Shown here: in pieces, positions 9,428-19,641 of the stretch
Position numbering within the stretch: position 1 is the first letter of the stretch
Layout: every line of letters begins with the position of its first letter
NCBI GenBank assembly: GCA_025463305.1
Contig: JAOBWK010000097.1
Location: 1 to 64,000, forward strand
Direction: 5' to 3'
From: Ilumatobacteraceae bacterium
GTDB taxonomy: Bacteria; Actinomycetota; Acidimicrobiia; Acidimicrobiales; Ilumatobacteraceae
DNA: 64,000 bases
Notes under the pieces: generated by a model
The model's database searches: none
What the model was told of the DNA's origin: nothing
What the model saw: only the letters and a program-made list of their open reading frames with translations
Program-made: the position numbers and the translations under genes

Positions 9428-11115
9428 TGGCCGCGACGAAGCCCTCTCGACTGACCTGGGTCGGCGGCGGCGCACTGCCCGAGGCCGCCCGCAACGCGAT
9501 CATGGGGCCCGGCGCGCGCTTCGAGATCGTCGTTGAGGACGTGCTCGGTGTGCCGACGGAAGTGTTCGCCCAGCGTCACCGCTCGCTGCGCGCGTCGATG
9601 GAAGCGGCGCGGGTCAACTACGCCGACCGCACCTACATCTCGGCTCCCGGTGCGGACTACACGTTCGGCGAGACGGCGCGCATCGTCGGCCACCTCGCCG
9701 AGCGCCTGGCCTCCGAGTACGGCGTCGGACCCGGCGATCGCGTCGCGTTCGCGGCCGCCAACTCGGTCGAGTACGCGATGGGCGCATGGGCCACGATCGT
9801 GCTCGGCGGCATCATCGTCGGGCTCAACGGCTGGTGGACCAGCGCCGAGCTGCAGTACGGCATCGACCTCACCGAGCCGACCGTGGTCATCGCCGACGCG
9901 GCGCGTCGCACGCGCCTCGCCGACGTCACGCTCGGGAGCACGCCGCTGGTCGAGCTGGAGACCTTGCTCGACGGTCTGCCCGACGGCCCCAGCGAGCTGC
10001 CCACCACGCCGCTGGCCGAGGACGATCCGTTCCTGATCCTGTTCACGAGTGGCACCACCGGTCGCCCCAAGGGCGCACTGCTGTCGCATCGCAACTTCCT
10101 CCACTTCAGCCAGTCGGGCCTGCTGTCCGGCGCGATCGGCGCGGTGATGTCCGGCGTCATGCCGGATCCGAACGCGAAGCAGGTCGCGTCGCTGATGGTC
10201 GGACCGCTGTTCCACGTGTCGGGCATCGTCCCGCTCGTGTTCACGATGGACAACGGCACCAAGCAGGTGCTGCCACCGTCGGGCCGTTGGAGCGAGGTCA
10301 CCCACTTCGAGCTCACCGAGCAGCACGGTCTGCAGATGTGGAGCGGCGTGCCGACCCAGTTCTGGCGCCTGCTGCAGCACCCCGACTTCGACAAGTACGA
10401 CCTCAGCAGCGTGTTCGCCGCGGGCGGCGGCGGGGCCAACTTCCCGCCGGATCTCGTGCGCCTGTTCCAGGAGAAGATGCCCGGGATCAGCCTGCGCAAC
10501 GGCTACGGCATGAGCGAGAGCGCCGGCATGGGCACCGTCACGGTCGGGCCGATGTTCATCGCCAACCCCGATGCGGTCGGCACCGCGAACCCGGCCACCG
10601 AGGTCGAGATCCGCGACGTCGAGGGCAACGTCGTCGAAGAGGGCGAGGTCGGCGAGATCTACCTCCGCACCGCCGCCATCTTCCTCGGCTACTGGAACAA
10701 CGAGGCCGCCACTCGCGACGCACTGGTCGAGGGCCGCTGGTACCGCACCGGCGACTTCGGGCGCATCGAGGGCGGCATGCTCTACCTCGAGAGCCGGATG
10801 CGCGACCTCATCATCCGCGCCGGTGAGAACATCTACCCGCTGGAGATCGAGAACCGGCTGATCGAGCACCCCGAGATCGACGACGTCGCCGTCATCGGCA
10901 AGCCCCATCAGGTCCTCGGCCAAGAGGTCATGGCCATCGTGGTCCGCCACGCCGGCAGCGACCTCACTGTCGCCGAGGTGCAGGAGTTCGCCGGCAAGGC
11001 ACTCGGTGCCTACAAGGTGCCCGCACACGTCGTGTTCGTGAACGAGCTGCCCTACACCCAGAGCGGCAAGGTCCTCAAGCACGAGCTCGAGAAGGAACAC
11101 GCCCCGAGGGCGTAG
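9427..11115 (+). CDS. Acyl-CoA synthetase / AMP-dependent ligase
   Basis: 562 residues from ATG 9427. The ATP-binding P-loop FTSGTTGRPKG is at about 206-216, the A5-type motif NGYGMSESAG is in the middle, the hinge region with YRTGDFGRIEGG and RDLIIRAGENIYP follows, and the catalytic lysine lies in the C-terminal TQSGKVLKHEL segment. All core motifs of the ANL superfamily are present, so it should adenylate a carboxylic acid and transfer it to CoA. It is the last gene of the operon beginning at 3780 and probably supplies the CoA ester used by the DUF35/thiolase-like proteins. Chain length and substrate cannot be read from sequence. Confidence 0.92.
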   Translation: MAATKPSRLTWVGGGALPEAARNAIMGPGARFEIVVEDVLGVPTEVFAQRHRSLRASMEAARVNYADRTYISAPGADYTFGETARIVGHLAERLASEYGVGPGDRVAFAAANSVEYAMGAWATIVLGGIIVGLNGWWTSAELQYGIDLTEPTVVIADAARRTRLADVTLGSTPLVELETLLDGLPDGPSELPTTPLAEDDPFLILFTSGTTGRPKGALLSHRNFLHFSQSGLLSGAIGAVMSGVMPDPNAKQVASLMVGPLFHVSGIVPLVFTMDNGTKQVLPPSGRWSEVTHFELTEQHGLQMWSGVPTQFWRLLQHPDFDKYDLSSVFAAGGGGANFPPDLVRLFQEKMPGISLRNGYGMSESAGMGTVTVGPMFIANPDAVGTANPATEVEIRDVEGNVVEEGEVGEIYLRTAAIFLGYWNNEAATRDALVEGRWYRTGDFGRIEGGMLYLESRMRDLIIRAGENIYPLEIENRLIEHPEIDDVAVIGKPHQVLGQEVMAIVVRHAGSDLTVAEVQEFAGKALGAYKVPAHVVFVNELPYTQSGKVLKHELEKEHAPRA

Positions 11116-11127
11116 TCGCATCTCATC

Positions 11128-11169
11128 GCCCCGCGCCCCGCGCACAGCGCCCCGCGCCCCGCGCACAGC
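11128..11169. repeat. Perfect 21-bp tandem duplication
   Basis: Two identical 21-bp units (11128-11148 and 11149-11169), each starting GCCCCGCGCC and ending GCACAGC, lie just after the acyl-CoA ligase stop in the 140-bp gap between convergent genes. Looks like slipped-strand duplication of a very GC-rich stretch. Confidence 0.85.
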
Positions 11170-11206
11170 GCGCACGCGTGCGCGTGTGGCGCGACCCGGG
11201 TCGCGC
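11170..11206. terminator. Two palindromes between convergent genes (possible bidirectional terminator)
   Basis: GCGCACGCGTGCGC (11170-11183) and GCGCGACCCGGGTCGCGC (11189-11206) are perfect palindromes between the ends of the acyl-CoA ligase (+) and PAP2 (-) genes. They could form strong hairpins on either transcript, but no U-tract follows, so a terminator role is tentative. Confidence 0.35.
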
Positions 11207-11255
11207 AGACCGAACACGCGTGATCGAACTGCGCGGGCCGCGATCACCTCACGGC

Positions 11256-12140
11256 TCAGCCGCGCGGGCGGGGCGGGCGGGCCGGGCGGGGGCGGGTGCG
11301 TTGGAGGACGTAGAACGTGCCGACGACGGCTACGCCGGCGAGGTCGATGCCGGCGCAGGCGGCGACGTACGGCGCGGCGTAGACGACGGTGTGCAGGCCG
11401 GTCGCGCTGAGCGACTTCCAGAGCACGAACATCAGGATCCCGAGCACGCCCACCGCGGCCGCGATCAGCAGTGGCGGCGATGGTCGAGGTTCGGGAGCGG
11501 CCGCGATGCGTGCGGCATCGCGGTGGTCGCGCTCGGCGACGAGGGCGGCGCTCGTCGCGAACCAGGCGAGGGTCACGAAGTACGCGCCGATCGTGTCGCT
11601 CGGGCGGTGCCAACCGGACGACAGCACGGCGGTGCCGAACGCGGTCGAGATCAACGCCGCGCCCACCCCGGCGATCCGGCGCAGCGAGACGGGGGCCACC
11701 ATGACGGCGCCGAGCGACAGCGCCATGCCGATGGTGGCGTGGCCGCTCGGGTAGGTGTTGTAGTGGACGCCACCGAACACACCGAGCTCGGGCCGGGTGA
11801 GGATCCGCTTCTTGAGCACCTCCGTGGTGACGACGGCGCCGGCCATCGCGACGCCGGCGGCGACGGCCAGGCTGATCCGTCGCCGGGCGAGACCGATCAG
11901 CACGATGGCCCCACCGAAGCCGATCAGCGACGCCACCGACACCGTGCCGAGCAAGCGGTCCGTGCGGCGCGTGGTCGTGGCGGTGACGGCCGAACGCCGG
12001 CGGAAGGCGACACCGTCGATGCGCTGGCCGACGTGCGTGCGGATCGCGATCACGTACACGACGGCGACGACCACCACGCTCACGGCCGCGACGACGAGCA
12101 GCCGCCGACGACGGATCCGCATCGCGTCGTCGTCGGGCAT
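11256..12140 (-). CDS. PAP2-family membrane phosphatase
   Basis: 294 residues from ATG 12140 (ATG 12122 is an alternative; anything longer overlaps the EamA gene). Several hydrophobic segments, about six, span the protein. The three PAP2 signature blocks are visible: a KKRILTRPELG segment (K-x6-RP type), PSGHAT, and SGWHRPSDTIGAY (SR-x5-H-x3-D type with Gly in place of Arg-adjacent residue). The active site would face outside the membrane and dephosphorylate a lipid phosphate such as undecaprenyl pyrophosphate or phosphatidic acid. It ends in a basic Pro/Arg tail. It follows the EamA gene on the same strand with 26 bp between. Confidence 0.85.
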   Translation of the reverse strand: MPDDDAMRIRRRRLLVVAAVSVVVVAVVYVIAIRTHVGQRIDGVAFRRRSAVTATTTRRTDRLLGTVSVASLIGFGGAIVLIGLARRRISLAVAAGVAMAGAVVTTEVLKKRILTRPELGVFGGVHYNTYPSGHATIGMALSLGAVMVAPVSLRRIAGVGAALISTAFGTAVLSSGWHRPSDTIGAYFVTLAWFATSAALVAERDHRDAARIAAAPEPRPSPPLLIAAAVGVLGILMFVLWKSLSATGLHTVVYAAPYVAACAGIDLAGVAVVGTFYVLQRTRPRPARPPRPRG

Positions 12141-12166
12141 CGACGCAGTCTGGCCCAGGCGGACGG

Positions 12167-13117
12167 TCAGTCCGTGCGCGAGGAGGCGTACACCGTGTGT
12201 GCGGCGAGTGCCACGAACACCGTCGTGCCGCCGATCAACGCGGCGATGCCCGGGTACTCGCCCATGAACACCCACACCCAGATCGGGCCGAAGATCGGCT
12301 CGAGCATCGAGATCAAGGCGACGTCCGTTGCCGGTGCCCGTGCCGCGCCGACGCTGAACACGGCGAGACCGATGCCCAGCTGGGCGAAGCCGTACAGCAG
12401 CAGGATCACGAAGTCGTGGCGATCGACGGACAGCGGGTGGGCGAAGGGCAGCGACACGACGGCGCCGATCACCATCGAGAGCAGCATCGCCGGCATCATC
12501 TGGATGTGTGAGTGGCGGCGGATCAGGACGGTGCCGATGCCGAACGCGAGCGGGATGATCAACGCGATCAGGGCGCCGCTCGTCGAGCCGCTCGCGCCGG
12601 GGCCGCTCACCATGTAGCCGACGCCCACCACGGTGACGCCGACCGCGAACCAGGTGTACCGGCGCACGCGCTCACCGATGAACGCCCACGCGAGCACGGC
12701 CGCGGCGAGCGGGCTGAGCGCGAAGATGACGAGCACGACGGCGACGCTGGTGCGCGACAGCGCGACCACCATCGCCACCGATGAGGCGGCGAACGCGCAG
12801 CCGACGCCGATGCCGGGCAGGCCCATCCCGGTGATCGCCTTCACCGTGTTGCGGCGCTCGCGCCAGGCGATGAGCAGGAGCAGGCTGCCGATGGCCGACG
12901 TGCATCGCCAGAACACCGTCGTCCACGGCTGCGGATCGTCGAGACCGCGGACGAACAGCGAGCCGAGGCTGAAGATCAGCGAGGAGATCACCAGCAGCAG
13001 CGCCGACTTCAACGAGATGCGCGAGCCGGGTGCGGCATGGGAGATCGCGATGCCGCCCTCGCTGGAGACGGCGGTGACGATCTCGGGCTCCAGGTCTGGT
13101 TCGTCCTGGAGCTGCAT
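12167..13117 (-). CDS. EamA/DMT-superfamily transporter
   Basis: 316 residues from ATG 13117 (GTG 13123 also possible). After a polar N-terminus of about 40 residues there are ten hydrophobic segments arranged as two EamA repeats of five; the first repeat ends near WAFIGERVRRY and the second near VWVFMGEYPG, each matching the conserved glutamate-containing end of an EamA unit. These carry out efflux of metabolites such as amino acids or nucleosides. Substrate unknown. It is upstream of the PAP2 gene on the same strand and may be co-transcribed with it. Confidence 0.87.
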   Translation of the reverse strand: MQLQDEPDLEPEIVTAVSSEGGIAISHAAPGSRISLKSALLLVISSLIFSLGSLFVRGLDDPQPWTTVFWRCTSAIGSLLLLIAWRERRNTVKAITGMGLPGIGVGCAFAASSVAMVVALSRTSVAVVLVIFALSPLAAAVLAWAFIGERVRRYTWFAVGVTVVGVGYMVSGPGASGSTSGALIALIIPLAFGIGTVLIRRHSHIQMMPAMLLSMVIGAVVSLPFAHPLSVDRHDFVILLLYGFAQLGIGLAVFSVGAARAPATDVALISMLEPIFGPIWVWVFMGEYPGIAALIGGTTVFVALAAHTVYASSRTD

Positions 13118-13186
13118 CGTCACAGTCTCGCAGTCCTCGGCCCGCGATTCGGGGCCCTGACCAGCATCAATTCCGATCGAAGCGAT

Positions 13187-13969
13187 TCACGAACCTGTTG
13201 ATGCCCAGAACCGATGGATCGCCGCAGCGGTCTCGTCGAAGCGCTCCCAGTCGAGGGTGTGGCCGCTGTCGACGTGCACGACGGAGAGCTGGTCGCCGAG
13301 CTCGGCGCGCACCGTGTCGATGATCGGGGCGGTCACCAGGCCGGCGCGATCGGCCACCACCAGCAGCGCGGGCCGCTGCTCTGCGATCGCCGGCACCGGG
13401 CTGCAGAGCTCGCCCCAGCCGGCGATGACGGCCGGGCGGTGGTAGCGGAACCGGTAGCGGCCGTCGTCGCCGCGAACGAGGTGCTCGTCGACGTTCTCGA
13501 TCGCCGCCGGGATGACGTGGTCCGGGTAGCCGGCGTGCTCGGCCGCGAGCGCTTCCTCGTACGATGCGAACCCGGGATTGGCCATCTCGGCCGCCGCCAT
13601 CAGGTTCATCGACTCCCCGGCTCGGGCGAACGCGGGATCGAGCATCGCCAACCGGGCGATCCGGCCGGGCGAACGGGCGAGGAGGTGGAGGCCGATCATC
13701 CCGCCGTAGGAGTGGCCGACGACGTCGGTGGTCTCGAGGCCGAGCGAGTCGAGCGTGTCGGCCACGTCGGTGACGTGCTGGCCGACCGACCACGGACCGT
13801 CGTACGTCGAGCGGCCGTGCCCGCGGAGGTCGACCGCCACCGTGCGCCGCTCGGGCCACGCTTCCTCGGCGAGGCGACGGAAGCGTCGACCGTGACCGGT
13901 GATCCCGTGGATCGCCAGCACCGGCGCACCGTCGGGGTCGCCGAGCTCGTGGACGTTGAGAACGCTCAG
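13187..13969 (-). CDS. Alpha/beta hydrolase
   Basis: About 260 residues. Blocks in order: LAIHGITGHG oxyanion strand-loop, LRGHGRS, nucleophile elbow GHSYGG with Ser, an acid in the VVADRAG segment region, and the final catalytic His in VDSGHTLDWE. All alpha/beta-hydrolase landmarks are therefore present. The start is uncertain: no ATG is near the first strand. A CTG at 13969 would overlap the upstream gene's TGA and fits the domain start; a GTG at 14050 would add 27 residues without recognisable homology. It lies downstream of the phosphatidylcholine-synthase-like gene on the same strand and is very likely co-translated with it. Confidence 0.82.
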   Translation of the reverse strand: MSVLNVHELGDPDGAPVLAIHGITGHGRRFRRLAEEAWPERRTVAVDLRGHGRSTYDGPWSVGQHVTDVADTLDSLGLETTDVVGHSYGGMIGLHLLARSPGRIARLAMLDPAFARAGESMNLMAAAEMANPGFASYEEALAAEHAGYPDHVIPAAIENVDEHLVRGDDGRYRFRYHRPAVIAGWGELCSPVPAIAEQRPALLVVADRAGLVTAPIIDTVRAELGDQLSVVHVDSGHTLDWERFDETAAAIHRFWASTGS

Positions 13970-14730
13970 CTCGCCGCCCGACGGATGGGCCGCCCGGTGC
14001 GAACGGGGCGGCGGACCCAGGCGCGATGCGCGGTCTGGGCGATGGTCCACAGCGGGGCGACGACCAGCACCGCACGCACGGCGGGGATGTCGTGCTGGGC
14101 GAGGCCGAGCCACAGCATCGAGCCGAGCCACGCCGTCATGAACGCCAGCGAGATGCCGCGCCGCTCGCGCACGGAGACGGGGTGGGCGAACTGGACCCTC
14201 GAGAGGGTGAGCAGCGAGAACACGACGCAGATGATGAGGTTGGCCCACGGGTTGTAGCGGAGCAGGAACAGCGAGGGGATGATCATGTTCCACTCGGCGG
14301 GGAAGCCGTTGAACCAACGCTCCTCGTCCTCCTGGTCGGTTCGGGCCATCCACAGCGCGCTGACGAACAAGATGGTGAAGCCCACCGGGCCGCTGGTGTG
14401 CTCGGGCACGATGTCGAACTTGTACAGGAACGCCACCGGCACGATGGCGCAGGTGAAGTAGTCGACGATCAGGTCGAGCGAGTTGCCGTTCAGGGTGGGG
14501 ATGCGTCCGGCGACGTCGAGCTTGCGCGCGATCGGACCGTCGACGCCGTCGAGGATCAGCGCGACGATGAGCCAGATGATGCCGGCCCGGGCGTGGCCCT
14601 CGATGAGCGAGATGAGCCCGAGGTAGCCGACGATGACGCCGCTCGCGGTGAGGGCATGGACCGCCCAGGCAGCACGGATGTTTCGTCGCGTGTACTCGAC
14701 GGCGCAGAGGGAGTCGGGTTCGGCGGTCAC
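13966..14730 (-). CDS. pcs: CDP-alcohol phosphatidyltransferase, phosphatidylcholine synthase-like
   Basis: 254 residues from GTG 14730 (a TTG at 14763 is the longer choice). The CDP-alcohol transferase motif reads DGVDGPIAR, then 12 residues, G, x3, D, x3, D (GNSLDLIVD). The 12-residue spacing instead of the usual 8, and the following DYFTCAIVPVAFLY segment, match bacterial phosphatidylcholine synthases, which join choline to CDP-diacylglycerol at the inner membrane. About eight hydrophobic segments. The EERWFNGFPAEWN block is also typical of Pcs. Overlap with the alpha/beta hydrolase suggests lipid turnover or phospholipid remodelling. Symbol given with reservation. Confidence 0.75.
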   Translation of the reverse strand: MTAEPDSLCAVEYTRRNIRAAWAVHALTASGVIVGYLGLISLIEGHARAGIIWLIVALILDGVDGPIARKLDVAGRIPTLNGNSLDLIVDYFTCAIVPVAFLYKFDIVPEHTSGPVGFTILFVSALWMARTDQEDEERWFNGFPAEWNMIIPSLFLLRYNPWANLIICVVFSLLTLSRVQFAHPVSVRERRGISLAFMTAWLGSMLWLGLAQHDIPAVRAVLVVAPLWTIAQTAHRAWVRRPVRTGRPIRRAAS

Positions 14731-14808
14731 AGTGGGATGTACCCTACGCTCCGCGAGGACCAAACGTGGACGCGCTGACCTGGGACGGAGCCCAGTCCGC
14801 GGCCGCTG

Positions 14809-16502
<1,694 letters not shown>

Positions 16503-16503
<1 letters not shown>

Positions 16504-17444
16504 CACCTCGGAGTCAACAGGCGCACGGGTTCTCCCGCGCGCCACGCCACGATGTCCTCCACGATCTCGCGGTAGAAGATGTCGTAGCACTGCGACACGA
16601 CGTAGCCGGTGTGCGGCGTCAGCACCGTGTTCGGCAGGGCCCGCAGCGGGTCGGTGACGGGAAGTGGCTCGTGCTCGTACACGTCGAGCCCCGCGCCGGC
16701 GATGATGTGGCGCCGCAGCGCGTCGGCGAGCGCGGGCTGGTCGATCAACGGCCCGCGCGAGGTGTTGACGAGGATCGCCGATGGCTTCATCGCCACCAGC
16801 TCGGCCGCGCCGATGATGTGATGCGTGCGCTCGCTCAGCTGGAGGTGCAGCGACACCACGTCGGAGGTCTCGATCAACTCGGTCTTGCTGACCGCGCGGA
16901 TGCCGAACCTGTCCGCCTTCTCCTGGGTGAGGTTCTGGCTCCACGCGACGACGTCCATCCCGAACGCCACGCCGACCTTCGACATCAGCCCGCCGATGTT
17001 GCCGAGGCCGATCAGCCCGAGCCGCTGGCCGGCCAGGCCGGTGCCGAGGCGCGTCTGCCAGCCACCGTTGCGGATCGTGGCGTCGTCGGCGGCGATGTGC
17101 CGCCTGACGGCGAGGATCAGCGCCCACGTCAGCTCCGACGTGGAGGTGACGATGCCCATCGTGCCGCACACCGTGACACCGTGCGCAGCCGCCGCGTCGA
17201 GGTCGATGACGGCGTTGCGGTTGCCCGTCGTGACGAGCAGCTTGAGGTCGGGGAGCCGGTCGAACAGCGAGGCCGGGAAGGGCGTGCGTTCGCGCATCGC
17301 CACCACGATCTCCGCGCCCGCGAGGGCCTCGGCGAGCGCCCCTTCGTCGGCGATGTGCTCGGTGATCGAGACCGGGTCGAGATCGCCCCAATCGGTGTAC
17401 GAAGCGGCGATGTCCTGATAGTCGTCGAGCACTACAACACGCAT
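16503..17444 (-). CDS. D-isomer-specific 2-hydroxyacid dehydrogenase
   Basis: 313 residues from ATG 17444. NAD-binding GLIGLGNIGG in the central Rossmann domain, the catalytic Arg in NTSRGPLID, the Glu in DVYEHEPL and the His in LTPHTGY are all present, matching the phosphoglycerate/formate dehydrogenase superfamily. It should reduce a 2-keto acid or oxidise a D-2-hydroxy acid. The substrate is not evident. Its TGA overlaps the ATG of the cNMP-TrxR-like gene. It is divergent from the class II aldolase gene at 17512 (67 bp between starts). Confidence 0.9.
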
Positions 17445-17511
17445 GCGGCGAGCGTAGGAGACGCTCTGCTCCCCATCGTCAGCGGCCCGGAGCCCGTGCC
17501 AAGATGGCGCG

Positions 17512-18300
17512 ATGACGGATACCTTGCCAGCGGCCCAGACCGACCGCAAAGGTGGCCTGAGCGTGTGGGCGCCCAAGATCACACCCCCGATCGGTGTCGA
17601 CCTCAGCGACGAGCAGAAGCTCGCCTGCGCCTTCCGCGTCCTCGCCCGCGAGGGCTTCTCCGAGAACATCGCCGGGCACATCACCTGGCAGCGTCCTGGC
17701 GAGGACACGATGCTCGTCAACCCGTGGGGCCTGTGGTGGCGGGAGATCTCCGCGTCCGACATCTGCGAGGTCGATGCCGACGGCAACGTCGTCGCCGGGC
17801 AGTGGGACGTCACCCCCGCGATCCACATCCACACCGAGCTCCACCGCCGTCGCGCCGATGCGCGCGTGGTGATCCACAACCATCCGTACTACGTCACGTT
17901 GCTGACGGCGCTCGGCGTGCTGCCCGACCTCGTCCACCAGACCGGCTCGATGTTCCTCGACGACATCCGGTTCGTGCAGGAGTACACGGGCGAGGTCGAC
18001 ACGAGCGACCTCGGCGCCGACCTGGCCAACGAGATCGGCGATGCGAAGGTGGTCTTCCTCGGCTCGCACGGGATCATCGTCACCGGCGCCACGATCGAGG
18101 AGGCCGTCTACCGCGCGGCGTCGCTCGACCGGGCGTGCAAGCTCTCCTACGACGTGCTGGTGTCCGGTCGACAGCCGCTCGTCATGGGCCGCGGCCAGAT
18201 GGTGGGCATGAAGGCGTCGCTGCTCGAGCGTGGCGCGCCGGTGTACTTCGCCGGCGCGACGCGTGCGTTGCTGCGCGACGAGCCCGACGTCTTGCACTGA
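17512..18300 (+). CDS. Class II aldolase/adducin family protein
   Basis: 262 residues from ATG 17512. The class II aldolase fold is seen in GFSENIAGHIT near 46-56, the zinc-binding HNHPYY segment near 120-125 with a preceding HIHTELH, and a later His in FLGSHGIIVTG. These are the metal ligands of L-fuculose-phosphate aldolase relatives. Many actinobacterial members of this size act in lignin or terpenoid catabolism on non-phosphorylated substrates. It leads a + strand run with the amidohydrolase at 18382 (81 bp gap), the esterase and an SDR, which suggests stepwise degradation of one compound class. Confidence 0.87.
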   Translation: MTDTLPAAQTDRKGGLSVWAPKITPPIGVDLSDEQKLACAFRVLAREGFSENIAGHITWQRPGEDTMLVNPWGLWWREISASDICEVDADGNVVAGQWDVTPAIHIHTELHRRRADARVVIHNHPYYVTLLTALGVLPDLVHQTGSMFLDDIRFVQEYTGEVDTSDLGADLANEIGDAKVVFLGSHGIIVTGATIEEAVYRAASLDRACKLSYDVLVSGRQPLVMGRGQMVGMKASLLERGAPVYFAGATRALLRDEPDVLH

Positions 18301-18381
18301 CACGTCCTGCACTGAACATCGTGCATCGTCGTCCGTCAGCGGACGCCGTTCCGAACATCCCTCGAACAACGGAGACATCCC

Positions 18382-19641
18382 ATGCGCAGCCTCGATGATC
18401 TCGCCAGCGACCTGAGCTTCACCCAGGCCACGATCGGCGACGAGCGCTCGGTCACCTTCTTGCCCGAGCCGCCTCGGGCCGAGCGCAAGTACACCGTCAT
18501 CTCGGTCGACGACCACATCGTCGAGCCGCCGCACACCTTCGAAGGCCGCGTCCCCGCGGCGATGGCCGACCGCGCCCCGAAGGTGGTCGAGACCGCCGAC
18601 GGTCGCCAGACGTGGGTGTACGACGGGTTCGACCTGCCGAACGTCGGCTTCAACGCCGTCGTCGGGCGGCCGGTGTCGGAGTGGGGCTTCGAGCCGGTGC
18701 GCTTCGACCAGATGCGCCGTGGCGCGTGGGACATCGATGCCCGCGTCGCCGACATGGACCTCAACGGCGTCTACGCCTCGCTCAACTTCCCGTCGTTCCT
18801 GCCGGGCTTCGCCGGCCAGCGGCTGCAGATGACCACGCCCGACGCCGACCTCGCGATGGCATGCGTGCGGGCGTGGAACGACTGGCACCTCGAGGAGTGG
18901 GCGGGCACCCACCCGGGTCGCATCATCCCCTGCCAGCTGCCCTGGCTGCTCGATCCCGAGGTCGGCGCGAAGATGATCCGCGAGAACGCCGAGCGCGGCT
19001 ACCGCGCCGTCACGTTCACGGAGAGCCCGCATCAGCTCGGCCTGCCGACGCTGCACTCCGGCCACTGGGATCCCATCATGCGCGCGTGTGCCGAGACGGG
19101 CACCGTCGTGAACCTGCACATCGGCTCGTCCGGCGCATCGCCCTCCACCACCGACGACGCCCCGCCCGACGTCGTCGGCGTGCTGTTCTTCGGCTACGCG
19201 ATGTTCGCCGCGGTCGACTGGCTGTTCTCGATGATGCCGGTGCGCTTCCCCGAGCTGAAGATCTGCATGTCCGAGGGCGGCATCGGCTGGGTCGCCGGCC
19301 TGCTCGATCGCCTCGACCACATGCAGAGCTACAACTCGATGTACGGCACGTGGAAGGGCGATCTCACGCCGGCCGAGGTGCTCAAGCGGAACTTCTGGTT
19401 CTGCGCCGTCGAGGACCAGTCGTCGTTCGTGCAGCGCGAGCGGATCGGCATCGAGAACATCCTCCTCGAGTCCGACTACCCGCACTGCGACTCGACCTGG
19501 CCGCGCACCCAGCAGATCATCGAGGAGGAGATCGGCGGCCTGCCCGCCGAGGACATCCGCAAGATCACCTGGGCGAACGCGTCCGACCTCTACCAGCACC
19601 CCGTGCCCGCAGCGATCCAGGCCGACCCCAATGCCTACTGA
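18382..19641 (+). CDS. Amidohydrolase (TIM-barrel, metal-dependent)
   Basis: 419 residues from ATG 18382. Unlike the pair at 7.7-9.4 kb this protein keeps the metal site: DDHIVEPP at 43-50 (DxH near the first strand), His in VNLHIGSSG, and the terminal SDYPHCDSTWP with the catalytic Asp. It belongs to the amidohydrolase_2 family, often decarboxylases or hydrolases of cyclic acids. RLDHMQSYN and a YGTWKGDL segment are typical of the long actinobacterial subgroup. The downstream esterase starts 11 bp before its stop (19631), so the two are translationally coupled. Confidence 0.9.
   Translation: MRSLDDLASDLSFTQATIGDERSVTFLPEPPRAERKYTVISVDDHIVEPPHTFEGRVPAAMADRAPKVVETADGRQTWVYDGFDLPNVGFNAVVGRPVSEWGFEPVRFDQMRRGAWDIDARVADMDLNGVYASLNFPSFLPGFAGQRLQMTTPDADLAMACVRAWNDWHLEEWAGTHPGRIIPCQLPWLLDPEVGAKMIRENAERGYRAVTFTESPHQLGLPTLHSGHWDPIMRACAETGTVVNLHIGSSGASPSTTDDAPPDVVGVLFFGYAMFAAVDWLFSMMPVRFPELKICMSEGGIGWVAGLLDRLDHMQSYNSMYGTWKGDLTPAEVLKRNFWFCAVEDQSSFVQRERIGIENILLESDYPHCDSTWPRTQQIIEEEIGGLPAEDIRKITWANASDLYQHPVPAAIQADPNAY

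Noticed and set aside
9307..11613. Very long antisense reading frames such as this 768-codon minus-strand frame, and similar ones at 17479-19662 and 21559-24555
   Set aside because: They are Arg/Ala/Pro-rich shadows of well-identified genes on the other strand or frame and show no family motifs; common in high-GC DNA.
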